Below, one piece after another: positions 9,731 through 18,547 of a stretch of DNA of 22,734 nucleotides. The DNA is taken from the NCBI RefSeq assembly GCF_001949145.1, contig NW_019091400.1, positions 65,547 to 88,280 of the forward strand. The letters run 5' to 3'. The notes beneath the pieces were generated by a model. The model was not told where the DNA came from, ran no database searches, and was given only the letters and a program-made list of their open reading frames with translations. Source of the stretch: Acanthaster planci (lineage: Eukaryota > Echinodermata > Asteroidea > Valvatida > Acanthasteridae). Position numbers and translations under genes: made by a program. Each line of letters begins with the position of its first letter. The stretch's first letter is position 1.

Positions 9731-10246
9731 TTAACCTGGGATTTCTACATCAGCGTCGTATTCAATAACTAATCCAATTTTGTATAAATCCACGTCGAGT
9801 TTAGTCGATGAATCGGGCAATGACTCGTTCTCTCGCGCGTGCCTGAGCGTTTTATGCTTGTCGTCTACGAGCACCACGTGATCCATTCCTTCCAACTCGA
9901 CACAATTTACGCAACAGGTGCAGTAGGTACAACCAAAACATTCGATACAATGGGCGCACTCGAAACAGTCCTCGCAACTGTCCAAGGCATTTGAAATTCT
10001 GCAGTCGTATGAATTAAAACAAGCCACGCAATTTATACATCTACCGCAATCGTCGCTGGTGCAGCAGTCCTTACTTCTGACGCAATCGTTACATTGGTGA
10101 CAGTTGTGGCACTCTTTACAACCGATGCATTTGCGTAAACTTCTGGAATTTAAACAACGAAAGCAATCGTACGAATCTATCAAGTCCATCAAATTTCTCT
10201 TGTCTTTGCAAAAATAACAATTCACGTTTGTAGTTTTATCTACCAT
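9731..10246 (-). CDS. Cysteine-repeat protein, 171 residues, first gene of the virus-like block
   Basis: This is an intact ORF from ATG 10246 to TAA 9731. Residues 10 to about 116 contain 27 cysteines, mostly spaced C-X2-C in long runs (CIGCKECHNCHQCNDC and CEDCFECAHCIECFGC), broken by two SYDC motifs. A cysteine-free acidic tail of about 55 residues follows. Such regular C-X2-C ladders occur in proteins of several large DNA viruses and protists and may build a right-handed beta-helix or a multi-zinc domain; I know no assigned function. The leader is very A-rich (AACAATAATAAAATAC... before the ATG), as in its partner at 15350. There, 54 of 67 aligned residues are the same by my count, with all but one of the cysteine positions of that stretch kept or moved to a neighbour. 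The stop lies 37 bases upstream of the next gene's ATG. Confidence 0.75.
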   Translation of the reverse strand: MVDKTTNVNCYFCKDKRNLMDLIDSYDCFRCLNSRSLRKCIGCKECHNCHQCNDCVRSKDCCTSDDCGRCINCVACFNSYDCRISNALDSCEDCFECAHCIECFGCTYCTCCVNCVELEGMDHVVLVDDKHKTLRHARENESLPDSSTKLDVDLYKIGLVIEYDADVEIPG

Positions 10247-10706
10247 TTATTTTTATGTATTTTATTATTGTTTATTTTTTTTATCATTTTTATGACGGGC
10301 CAGCGAAAGAAAGTCCCTTTTTTGGTGACTTATTGCTGGTGCGATCGGTACAAGTCACGAATTGTTTACACAAAAAGTGCGCCGGGGTCAAAAGTTCAAG
10401 GTCAGTGAAGTGGAAATCCCCGGCGCTAGTCACGAGTTGTTTACAGGAAAAGTGCGCCGGGGTCAAAAGGTGAGTGGGAATCCCCGGTACGTGTGGTGGG
10501 TGAAAGGGGGTTTTTGTCTCAGAATGTATATAGTCGCCTGATATTTTAGAGCCGGATTTTTTGGGTCGATGAGGTACCGGAGAAATCTAGAACTCCAGAT
10601 TTTTAGGGGATTACCCCTATTTTTTGAGTTGATGTACTACCCGAGGGTTTTTGCTGAAAACGGTGAAAAGGGGAGTGTGCTCCAGAATCGGCTATTTCCT
10701 ACTACT
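10247..10706 (-). repeat. Element end A: inverted partner of 14901-15349, holds the promoter of the cysteine-repeat gene
   Basis: Read on the minus strand from 10706, this interval runs AGTAGTAGG, then TCTGGAGCACAC, two loosely related copies of a TTTTTTGGGTCGATG...-type unit, two tandem units beginning AGTCACGA and ending in ATCCCCGG, and an A-rich leader up to ATG 10246. The order matches 14901-15349 on the plus strand. Similarity stops next to AGTAGTAG in both copies, so this looks like an element terminus. Maverick/Polinton elements are known for long terminal inverted repeats, which is compatible but not proof. The six bases outside the two termini (TCTTCC and AATACG) do not match. Confidence 0.6.
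10351..10487 (+). repeat. Two tandem promoter units inside element end A
   Basis: Two units start at about 10353 and 10428, each with AGTCACGA(A/G)TTGTTTACA, then GTGCGCCGGGGTCAAAAG and a closing ATCCCCGG. The first unit also carries TTCAAGGTCA, which matches an extended nuclear-receptor half-site. The same pair occurs inverted at about 15096-15227. Position just upstream of the first gene suggests regulatory repeats. Confidence 0.65.
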
Positions 10707-10980
10707 TCTTCCGTTCGTTACGAAGAACGTTTAGAATGGCTGTCCGCTGAAACTAACGTGAAAAACCCACCCAAAACTTCAGTCTACGAATTGCATTTAC
10801 AACAAATAACGAAACCTCAAACATGGAGAAATGTATCATTCACTCTGACATATTTAACTCGGACATGAACTTATGTTCTTCGCTGATTTTTGTATATGTT
10901 ACCCAAATGTCAAGTGTTTCTTACGTTCGTGACTGCGGACACGTACACATTTGTAAAATATCACGGTGCGTAACGAACGT
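10707..10980. other. Short non-coding stretch bounded by inverted TTCGTTACG words
   Basis: CCGTTCGTTACG at about 10711 and its near-complement CGTAACGAACGT at 10969-10980 frame this segment up to the assembly gap. No coding signature is convincing; the ORF beginning at 10823 is open only because it enters the N run. Confidence 0.4.
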
Positions 10981-11949
10981 NNNNNNNNNNNNNNNNNNNN
11001 NNNNNNNNNNNNNNNNNNNNNNNNNNNNNNNNNNNNNNNNNNNNNNNNNNNNNNNNNNNNNNNNNNNNNNNNNNNNNNNNNNNNNNNNNNNNNNNNNNNN
11101 NNNNNNNNNNNNNNNNNNNNNNNNNNNNNNNNNNNNNNNNNNNNNNNNNNNNNNNNNNNNNNNNNNNNNNNNNNNNNNNNNNNNNNNNNNNNNNNNNNNN
11201 NNNNNNNNNNNNNNNNNNNNNNNNNNNNNNNNNNNNNNNNNNNNNNNNNNNNNNNNNNNNNNNNNNNNNNNNNNNNNNNNNNNNNNNNNNNNNNNNNNNN
11301 NNNNNNNNNNNNNNNNNNNNNNNNNNNNNNNNNNNNNNNNNNNNNNNNNNNNNNNNNNNNNNNNNNNNNNNNNNNNNNNNNNNNNNNNNNNNNNNNNNNN
11401 NNNNNNNNNNNNNNNNNNNNNNNNNNNNNNNNNNNNNNNNNNNNNNNNNNNNNNNNNNNNNNNNNNNNNNNNNNNNNNNNNNNNNNNNNNNNNNNNNNNN
11501 NNNNNNNNNNNNNNNNNNNNNNNNNNNNNNNNNNNNNNNNNNNNNNNNNNNNNNNNNNNNNNNNNNNNNNNNNNNNNNNNNNNNNNNNNNNNNNNNNNNN
11601 NNNNNNNNNNNNNNNNNNNNNNNNNNNNNNNNNNNNNNNNNNNNNNNNNNNNNNNNNNNNNNNNNNNNNNNNNNNNNNNNNNNNNNNNNNNNNNNNNNNN
11701 NNNNNNNNNNNNNNNNNNNNNNNNNNNNNNNNNNNNNNNNNNNNNNNNNNNNNNNNNNNNNNNNNNNNNNNNNNNNNNNNNNNNNNNNNNNNNNNNNNNN
11801 NNNNNNNNNNNNNNNNNNNNNNNNNNNNNNNNNNNNNNNNNNNNNNNNNNNNNNNNNNNNNNNNNNNNNNNNNNNNNNNNNNNNNNNNNNNNNNNNNNNN
11901 NNNNNNNNNNNNNNNNNNNNNNNNNNNNNNNNNNNNNNNNNNNNNNNNN
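10981..11949. other. Assembly gap (969 N)
   Basis: This is an unbroken run of N. Its true length and content are unknown. Confidence 0.99.
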
Positions 11950-13059
11950 TAAATCTTCCCTTTTACAATGCCATCTGACCTCTTTTCACAAAAAAATACA
12001 GAAAATTAAATCTATTTAAGTTGATACAAACCTTTTGGCTGCTCGTTTTCCGGATATTGGCTGCTCTTTCCCTGATTGTTGGAGGGAAAGCTGTCGCGCG
12101 CAGCAACTTCCTCCGTTCGTTACAAAGAGGCGCGAAAGCGGCGCGCGGTGGACACGGTGCTTAAAATAGCTTTATCTCGGAAAAGACGTAATCGAGCCTA
12201 AAACAATTGACCTTTAGGTCATCCATGCAGGGTACACCATTGCACGTGTACGACCACTAGTCAGACTGCGTTGATCACCAGTTAAAATATGTGGACATTT
12301 TACGTTAGTTACCAAGTGGACACGAAAATTTAGCGATCGATGTGTTGATGTTTTCTCATCCTCGAGGGTAATTATGGTCTAGCACACATTTTACACGATG
12401 TTTATTAAGCTCATTTCGAATAAAAATGGCTTTTACAGGTAAGGGTGAGGCTTGTAAACGATGATTCTGGCCCTTTTCGTCATGGTATGGTGTGGTGGAC
12501 ACGATGTGAAACGAACGTTAACGCATAATCAGCTGCCATTTTGGAGCGTGGATTTATCTATTTTTTTTTTGTAAAGGGCCAAAATATTACTTCATTGCTT
12601 TACTCAAAAATATGACCATCGTGATAAAATACGTGAGCTATAAGTAAAGTAGTTGAGTTCATTAAATTTTGTTCAATCAATGTCCCATTTTGGGCGCCAT
12701 TTTGAACTTTTTGCTCTTTTACGTGAATAAAAATTATAGACTCGCATTTACACTGAATTATTTATCTTTATCTCTCAAATACATGTACAGCTATAATCTC
12801 TAGCAAACATAGCTTGAAAATGGTTACATCATCGGATAAATTAAAGTTCGTTTTTTGCATCATGAAAGTTGGCCAGTATTGTGACCTTACACATATGCAC
12901 AAAAATCGTATGGTATATGGTTTGCCTGCCCAGTCAATTACATTTGTTGGTGAAGAAATTGGCTGAAAAGGATTTTTAGCAATAAAATTGCGGAATTTTT
13001 TTTTCTTGATTCAAACTTCGTTTTCTGTTTCGAGGACAGGATTCCGCGAATTCCGTCCG
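11950..13059. other. Host DNA without a recognised gene
   Basis: There is a GC-rich patch at about 12085-12165 with GCGCGC words and a copy of the ACTTC(T/C)TCCGTTCGTTAC word also seen at 10704. The word GTGGACACG or close variants recurs at about 12147, 12318 and 12494. Apart from these, the sequence is AT-rich and non-coding on both strands as far as I can see. Confidence 0.4.
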
Positions 13060-13079
13060 TTTTCCGCGATCGCGGAAAA
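13060..13079. promoter_or_regulatory. Perfect 20-bp palindrome resembling paired E2F sites
   Basis: TTTTCCGCGATCGCGGAAAA reads identically on both strands. Each half contains TTTCCGCG, close to the E2F consensus TTTSSCGC. Another CCGCGAATTCCG word lies just left of it, so a repeat family rather than a control site is possible. Confidence 0.45.
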
Positions 13080-13745
13080 TCATTGGCCCTAATAATGTAC
13101 ATGTACAGGCCAGGTTACACTCTACAAAATGTACGCACCTGGTACTACCAGTTTCATGCATATTGGCCATACACGTTACCTATCAGCCTATAATGACCAG
13201 CATTTTAGGGAAGATTTAATCAAGAAAGAGTTAGCGGAGGTTTTCAGTGTTAGGCCTAATTGCATGTTGCAGGGCAATTTCAAATGCCATAGCGTACGAA
13301 ACCATAAAATATTAGAATCAGAGTAGGCCTAGCCTAGGCCTAAGTAATGTTACTAGGTCTGGCCTACCTCAATGGATTAGACCCGTAAACAGAGCCTTTG
13401 AGGGAGACGAAGGAGTAGGCCTGTAGGCTTGTAATTATAAGCCTACGCCAGGCCCTGTTTAAGTGTACATTCATGATGTGCCCTCTAGGTGTTTTACCGA
13501 CTATACAGATAGAGATGTAGGACCTATACAGCCTGGGTCGAGCTTTAGGCATAGGGCAGGGCCTAGGGCCTACATCTGTATCGGACTGAGAAACATTTCC
13601 CTTTTTTGTTTGGAAATAGGCAGAATGACCATGACAACTTATATCTCCGTAAGCGGTGATTCTGTGCAAAACTGCTGGGGTGTTGTCTGATATTAATACA
13701 ATTTCCGCAAAATAAGATATCTCACTAACTGGGTTCTGTACTTAC

Positions 13746-13792
13746 GTGCTTAACTTCAAGTTCACCGCCATAGTAGTTCCATTCATGCCCAT
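13746..13792 (-). CDS. Possible first coding exon of a gene divergent from CKAP5
   Basis: On the minus strand ATG 13792 begins a short open segment (MGMNGTTMAVNLKLS) that ends at a very strong donor, GTAAGT (13745-13740). A perfect CRE (TGACGTCA, 13810-13817) lies about 20 bases upstream of the ATG. This is compatible with a first exon in a two-way promoter shared with CKAP5. The next exon is not found; it would lie to the left and may be in the gap. The exon is too short to identify a protein. Confidence 0.3.
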
Positions 13793-13809
13793 GCTTAACA
13801 GTCCGTCCG

Positions 13810-13817
13810 TGACGTCA
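13810..13817. promoter_or_regulatory. Cyclic-AMP response element
   Basis: This is a perfect TGACGTCA, followed by a relatively GC-rich stretch to about 13915. It sits between the possible minus-strand exon and the presumed 5' end of CKAP5. Whether it is used cannot be judged from sequence alone. Confidence 0.4.
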
Positions 13818-14900
13818 TTACACTCGGGCAGCCTCCAGAGACCCGCTTGCCAGCTGGGGTAGTGGTGGCTGACACCAGGGCAGGCACGAAGATCACATGA
13901 CGGCTAAACGAACGCTCCCGTGTAAGTTTGACTTACACGTGTAAGTTAATCGAACGCACCAATTGTGTACGAGAACTGCTAAACTTATGCAGGTCCCCTG
14001 CAGCTATTCCTGTGCCTGTCTCCGACAATTGATGGAATTACATTCAACGCATTCTTGTACTGGCATGTCTTTCAAGTTTTATTTACTTCTGACCTCTGGT
14101 CCAAAGCAGAAGTTTTCACTTCGAATGCCGTAACAAATACAGAAAATAACCATGTCAAAAAACACATCAACACAACAATTGGTAAGCCCTAGTACATGTC
14201 ATGTGAAGATACATGTGACTGGTCCAAATTGCAAACCTGAAGATGTTGTCAAACTCGGGGACTAATCCTTACTATTTCCGTCCAAACTGCATTTACATGT
14301 ATTAATAATTTGTACTCACATGCATAATATTCAAGTAATAAGATGATTAGATGAGTTAAGTTGCGATACAACAAACATCTGAAAGTTTATCACGCAGCTA
14401 ACATTGTCACATTCAGTGTTTATAAAACTAGCTAGAAAAATGTAGTGTACAGTACACGTAACGGTAAGACTACAAGTACATGTAGGCCGTATATGCGATA
14501 CATGAACCAAAGTAATACACGCTTACCACTGTGCCGTTTATCGAAGACAGACCTCAAAAAATCTTATTTACTTCAGCATATAATGGATGGTCAAAAACAG
14601 CAAATCTAGAATGTACTTATTCGTTTATATAGATATCATTTTCTGGGAATAGATCAGAGCGAAATGGACAGAAAGTCTGTATGTTGATGCTGGCAATCGA
14701 TCACATGGACGGCGGCCCGCTAAAACGTTATACATTGCATCGCAAACTTTACGACCGTAGGATGGCATGTCCAAAGTCACTAAAAAGGGATAAAGTATGG
14801 AGCGTCGAAGGTTACAATTCCCACACCTAAACCTAACATTCTGGAAGATTTTACCAGTGGGACTGAAGGCACGGAAACCGGGTAGGAAAGGTGGAATACG
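13818..14900. other. Presumed CKAP5 promoter side and non-coding DNA
   Basis: The first 100 bases are the most GC-rich in the neighbourhood and could hold the non-coding first exon of CKAP5; a GTAAGT at 13922-13927 might be its donor. Alternating arms GTGTAAGT/ACTTACAC at 13920-13946 include a perfect 16-bp palindrome (13931-13946), which is an equally good explanation of that GTAAGT. From 13990 to 14900 no gene is seen. Confidence 0.3.
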
Positions 14901-15349
14901 AGTAGTAGTATAAAAATGAGAGTTCTGGAGCACACGCCCCTTTTTGCCCGGTTTTTGCTCAAAACCCTTGGGTACCTATACGACCCAAAAAACCCTCAAA
15001 ACCATTTAAATGGGAAAAAATGAGAAAATGCCAGAATTGTCGTGAACCCCAGTTTTTGATCAAAACCCTTCGGTAGTACATCGACCCAAAAATCTCGGGG
15101 ATTTCCGCTCACCTTTTGACCCCAGCACCGCTCGCTCGCTCGCTGGCTAAACAACTCGTGACTAGCGCCGGGGATTTCCACTTCACTGACCTTGAACTTT
15201 TGACCCCGGTTGTAAACAACTCGTGACTGGCACCGACCTGCACCAGCACTCACTCGCAAACAAAAAGGGATTTCCCCTTGCGAACAAGTCTCGACTTGCC
15301 CGTTATAAAAACGAAAAAAACAAACAATAATAAAAATACATAAAAATAA
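14901..15349 (+). repeat. Element end B: inverted partner of 10247-10706
   Basis: It begins AGTAGTAGTATAAAAATG, followed by TCTGGAGCACACGCC, two related CGACCCAAAAA-type units, two tandem units with GGGATTTCC...TTTTGACCCC and AACTCGTGACT (about 15096-15227), and an A-rich leader up to ATG 15350. All parts occur in the same order, inverted, at 10247-10706. A run of CGCTCGCTCGCTCGC replaces part of one unit, and other small insertions separate the copies, so the two ends are diverged relatives, not recent duplicates. Confidence 0.6.
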
Positions 15350-15551
15350 ATGGTAGATCAAACTACAAACGTGAATTGTTATTTTTGCAAAGACACGAGT
15401 AATTCGGTTGACTTGATAGATTCTTATGATTGCTCTCGTTGTTTTAATTCAAAAAGTTTACGCAAATGCATCGGTTGTAAAGAATGTCGCAATTGTCACG
15501 AATGTCAAGACTGCGTCAGATGTAAGGACTGCTTTACCAGCGACGATTGCA
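15350..15551 (+). CDS. Second cysteine-repeat gene, cut off at a single N
   Basis: ATG 15350 is preceded by the same A-rich leader as the gene at 10246. The 67 readable codons (MVDQTTNVNCYFCKD...CFTSDDC) agree with that gene at 54 positions by my count and keep its C-X2-C ladder. Many differences are conservative (Lys/Gln, Arg/Lys, Asn/Gln), which hints at selection on both copies before loss. At 15552 a single N appears. The sequence after it no longer resembles the partner but looks like host intron, so the gene is truncated by an assembly join or by a real deletion. Confidence 0.65.
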
Positions 15552-17360
15552 NTCTTCAACCAAACTTGCAATTATTTCAGTGGTAGTGGTAGGCCCAAAA
15601 GTAACGAGACTGTGCAGTTTACATGGTACATTCTACAGTATCATTATTACACCAATAAAGAACAAGTTGAAAAGATAGATCTCAAAATGTCTCCTGCCTG
15701 TACCCAGTTCACTGTGACCCTGAGAATGGTGGCTGACTTGGGCTCTGAAGTGGTTTTCATTTTCCCCCCCCCCCAGCATTGCTTCCTTCTGAGAAATATA
15801 TTATGTACATGTACATGTTCATGTACCGGTACATGTAATGCACTGGCACCATATGTCTGGAATGATGTGCGGTGAAATTGGTCATGTACAGTTTTCCAAA
15901 GCTGCCATGCTGGGAATGTTTGAAAAATGGGTAATTCACATATTAGGGCATGCAGTGCATTTTTATAGCATATTTTTTAGCATATGTAAAAAGCAATGTG
16001 AAAGCGAAAGTGAATGCAGTTATAACACACATGTACATGTATCTTGTAGTTGTAGGGATCCATATTTTACCTGGTTTGTGTATTATTTTTATCACCTTTT
16101 CTAATCGGATTATCCTTAGACCTAAAGCTTTGGCAGTAAATGTCTTCAGTGTGAAAGTTAGTACCAGTATCTATCGATATCACTGTGTATTTGTATGTCT
16201 TCAGTTGTATGGAAAATGCACCCTGTACATGGTACACTTTACTGGTACATCTGTTGATACATGTTCTGTGGACTACATACATGTACATGTACATGTATGT
16301 ACAGTGTACATGCACTACCAGTGTGCACTTGGCATGCTGTACTTTAGTAGGTAATGTACATGTACGTACATAATGTGTTCATGTACATTACAAGTGTTCA
16401 GTGCAAATTCTGTGCAGAGGCACGGAATCGGTGCAGTGTCTCACAGGGTATGCGCTGTAGGTTGACAGGTATGACTCATCCACCTCCATGGTAATTAATG
16501 CCAAAGACATTGCAAGTTACCATAGGTAGCATGCAGTGCAGGGGAGAACCACAGATGGCAGACAATTGCACAGAGTACTCAACAGGATTGAGAATAGTGT
16601 GAAATGTTCACATGTGCGAAGCAAGGTCACAGCACAAGAGGATGCAGTTTATGTAGATGTAATTTGGAGTCTATCTGTAACGATTTCCTTGTGTTGATAT
16701 AGACATGTATATCAGCTTTCTTGCGGCATAGGTTTGTTTCTTCGCTTGTTTTTTATCAGCGCCATCAGTTCTGCTTGCTTAACACATTTGTTACTCATAG
16801 TGTAAGGTCAGGGGGGCTTTATGATTATGGAGTCGTTCAGAGTTACTGGAGCATTAACGGGTCCTTTGAAGTGAAACCTGATGTGTGCCTCCGTGTGGTT
16901 TGAACAAACAGTGGAAGAAAAAATGGACCAAAGAATTGACAGGCAGTTTTCTTTTTTTTTTCTGGAATCCGCCCAATTTCAAAGCTGCTGTGGCTCCTTT
17001 CGTTCATTCCTTTTAAACATCATTCCCCCGATTTATGTGAGCGGGCATCCTTTCTAGGTGTTTTAGGGACGCTGCCTTTGACAAGATAGAAACAGTTGTC
17101 AGGAACGTTCAAGAAATGGGGGCCTATTACGCACTCCATAAAGATTCATCCTTATTCGTCTGAAGCGACGTGAATAATGCCATGGAAATTGGTGCATTCC
17201 ACAGTGTCAGTCATTTCATATCATGTCATTTACACAGATTTTGATCTGTAGCTTGTCGGTCTTTCTTGCTGTTTTGAAAGCAATCCTTGTCAGTTTGTAC
17301 ATTTCCTCTGTAACTTTTGGACAGTTTTAACCTTTTCTTTCCCTCATTCCTTTCTTGCAG
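15552..17360. other. Single-N junction followed by host DNA with ACATGTAC palindromes
   Basis: After the N there is no coding signature up to the splice acceptor at 17360. A C10-type run lies near 15764. ACATGT-based palindromes cluster here: a 16-bp one at 15820-15835 centred on ACCGGT and a perfect 28-bp one at 16274-16301. It is probably intron 1 of CKAP5 if the first exon lies near 13.9 kb. Confidence 0.5.
16274..16301. repeat. Perfect 28-bp palindrome of ACATGT units
   Basis: Alternating TACATG words read the same on both strands. Shorter versions occur at 15803-15836, 16030, 16358, 17831 and 18885, so it is a genome-wide simple palindromic repeat, not a single site. Confidence 0.7.
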
Positions 17361-17485
17361 ACCACTTATATGTACATTGATTCAAGATTGAAAAAGAGTA
17401 ACTGGACGAATGACCTCTGACCTCCAAGATGGCGGATGACACGGAATATCTGAAGTTACCGGTGGAAGAACAGTGCGTCCACAAG
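17361..17485 (+). CDS. CKAP5: CKAP5/XMAP215 exon with start codon (coding 17429-17485)
   Basis: CKAP5 (XMAP215, ch-TOG, Msps) is a microtubule polymerase that binds tubulin with TOG domains at growing plus ends, centrosomes and kinetochores. A pyrimidine-rich acceptor ending TTCTTGCAG (17351-17360) opens an exon whose first 68 bases are 5' UTR. The ATG at 17429 has A at -3 and G at +4, and an in-frame TGA lies 18 bases upstream, which fixes the start. It encodes 19 residues (MADDTEYLKLPVEEQCVHK), the short leader before TOG1, and ends in phase 0 at AAG|GTAAAC. The match to vertebrate CKAP5 N-termini is clear by eye. A non-coding first exon must lie further left, since this exon starts at an acceptor. 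Confidence 0.9.
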
Positions 17486-17967
17486 GTAAACTGCAGCCTC
17501 CGACGTGCAGGCCTCACAGTGTTTTTCCCAAGTTCTTGTCAGTTAAGCCATGGTGGTGCCATTACATGTTCATTCCATTCCCATCACAACAAAGTTGCGG
17601 GGGACCAGACAAATTTCTTGATTGTAACCAGGACTTTATAATTAAAGGGGTAGAAAAACAGAACACTGAAATTCAAGAAATCTGGCATTTGCAAATTTAC
17701 TGTTTCTAACAGTATTTTGTTCTGACGGTGTTCTTTATTTTGAGTGGACGGTACTCCAGTTTCACCATACAAGATGCGCATGCATTTTGGCACTAGTCAC
17801 CATACTTGCACAAGTTGAAAAGGCATGAATGTACATGTACATTTGTACGTGTGTATATATAATGGGCAAATACTATATGACCTGCGTGTGAGTAAGCGCC
17901 TCATGAATTCCGATTGACTGGTGTAGTCTCTACAAACAAACATGTATATGTTCACTGTGCTACCTTG

Positions 17968-18319
17968 GCATTAACCCTAACCCTGCTAAATGCACCAGAA
18001 TGCACCAGAGGTAAAAAGTTGGTGCATTTAGCAGGCAACGCAAGTCTTCTGGTGGTATGCATTCTGGTTCATTTAGCAGGCTTGGTGTTTACGCCCTAGA
18101 AACTAGTGCACCAGAATGCACTGGTGCAATCCGGTGCATTTAGCAGGGTAGCTAGAGGTACCGAGAGTGACATAAATTTGTTCACTGCACAATGCACCAA
18201 TATGCACCAGTGCTTACTGGTGCATTTAGCAGGGTACCCATTGGGGGTTTGGTACATGTACATTCTGGTGCATTTAGCAGGGTCCTTGGCAAATACTCCT
18301 TGTGGGTTAGGGTTAATGC
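17968..18319. mobile_element. MITE-like element with telomere-like terminal inverted repeats
   Basis: GCATTAACCCTAACCC (17968-17983) and its perfect reverse complement (18304-18319) bound 352 bases. Between them GGTGCATTTAGCAGG, exact or with one change, occurs five times on the plus strand (about 18022, 18068, 18133, 18220, 18268) and once inverted next to the left end (CCTGCTAAATGCACC, about 17982). CAGAATGCAC words lie between. No ORF or target duplication is evident. The structure is that of a small non-autonomous DNA element with subterminal repeats. Confidence 0.6.
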
Positions 18320-18495
18320 ATTTGCACAGGCAGTGCAGTCACTACTGCCCAGGGTGGATAACATGTCCACTCCCTTATCCCAGCTGGTCGCACCAAGCCC
18401 AGTGTGTTAAGTTATTAATGAATATAGACATGTTCCCTGGCTACACATGTGCAGTACACAGATTATGCATTGGGAGTGCACACTGACCTCAGGTG

Positions 18496-18547
18496 CACTC
18501 TGTGCCCCCACTCAAACAAAATCCAACACCATCACCCCAGGCCTTTG
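18496..18547 (+). repeat. 52-bp dispersed repeat, copy 1
   Basis: CACTCTGTG...CTCAAACAAA...TCCAACACCATCACCC...AGGCCTTTG matches 19942-19993 at 48 of 52 positions by my count, in the same orientation. The two copies lie in different introns of CKAP5. Confidence 0.6.

Noticed and set aside
10255-10473. Plus-strand ORF with repeated CxxKKCAGVK words
   Set aside because: The repetition comes from the tandem promoter units; the unit copies at 15.1-15.2 kb do not keep the frame.
10823-12019. Long plus-strand ORF of 398 codons
   Set aside because: It is open only because most of it is the N run; the readable ends show no protein character.
15426-15875. 149-codon plus-strand ORF
   Set aside because: It is out of frame with the cysteine-repeat gene and runs across the N junction into host sequence.
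17968-18319. Internal telomere array
   Set aside because: There are only two to three TTAGGG-like units at each end, in inverted orientation, so terminal inverted repeats explain them better than a telomere fusion.
17940-18320. CRISPR-like spaced repeats
   Set aside because: The repeat spacing is irregular, copies are inverted as well as direct, and the setting is a eukaryotic intron.
18106-18486. 126-codon plus-strand ORF
   Set aside because: It lies over the repeat ladder of the MITE-like element; the repeated 'LVHLAG' words simply translate the DNA repeat.
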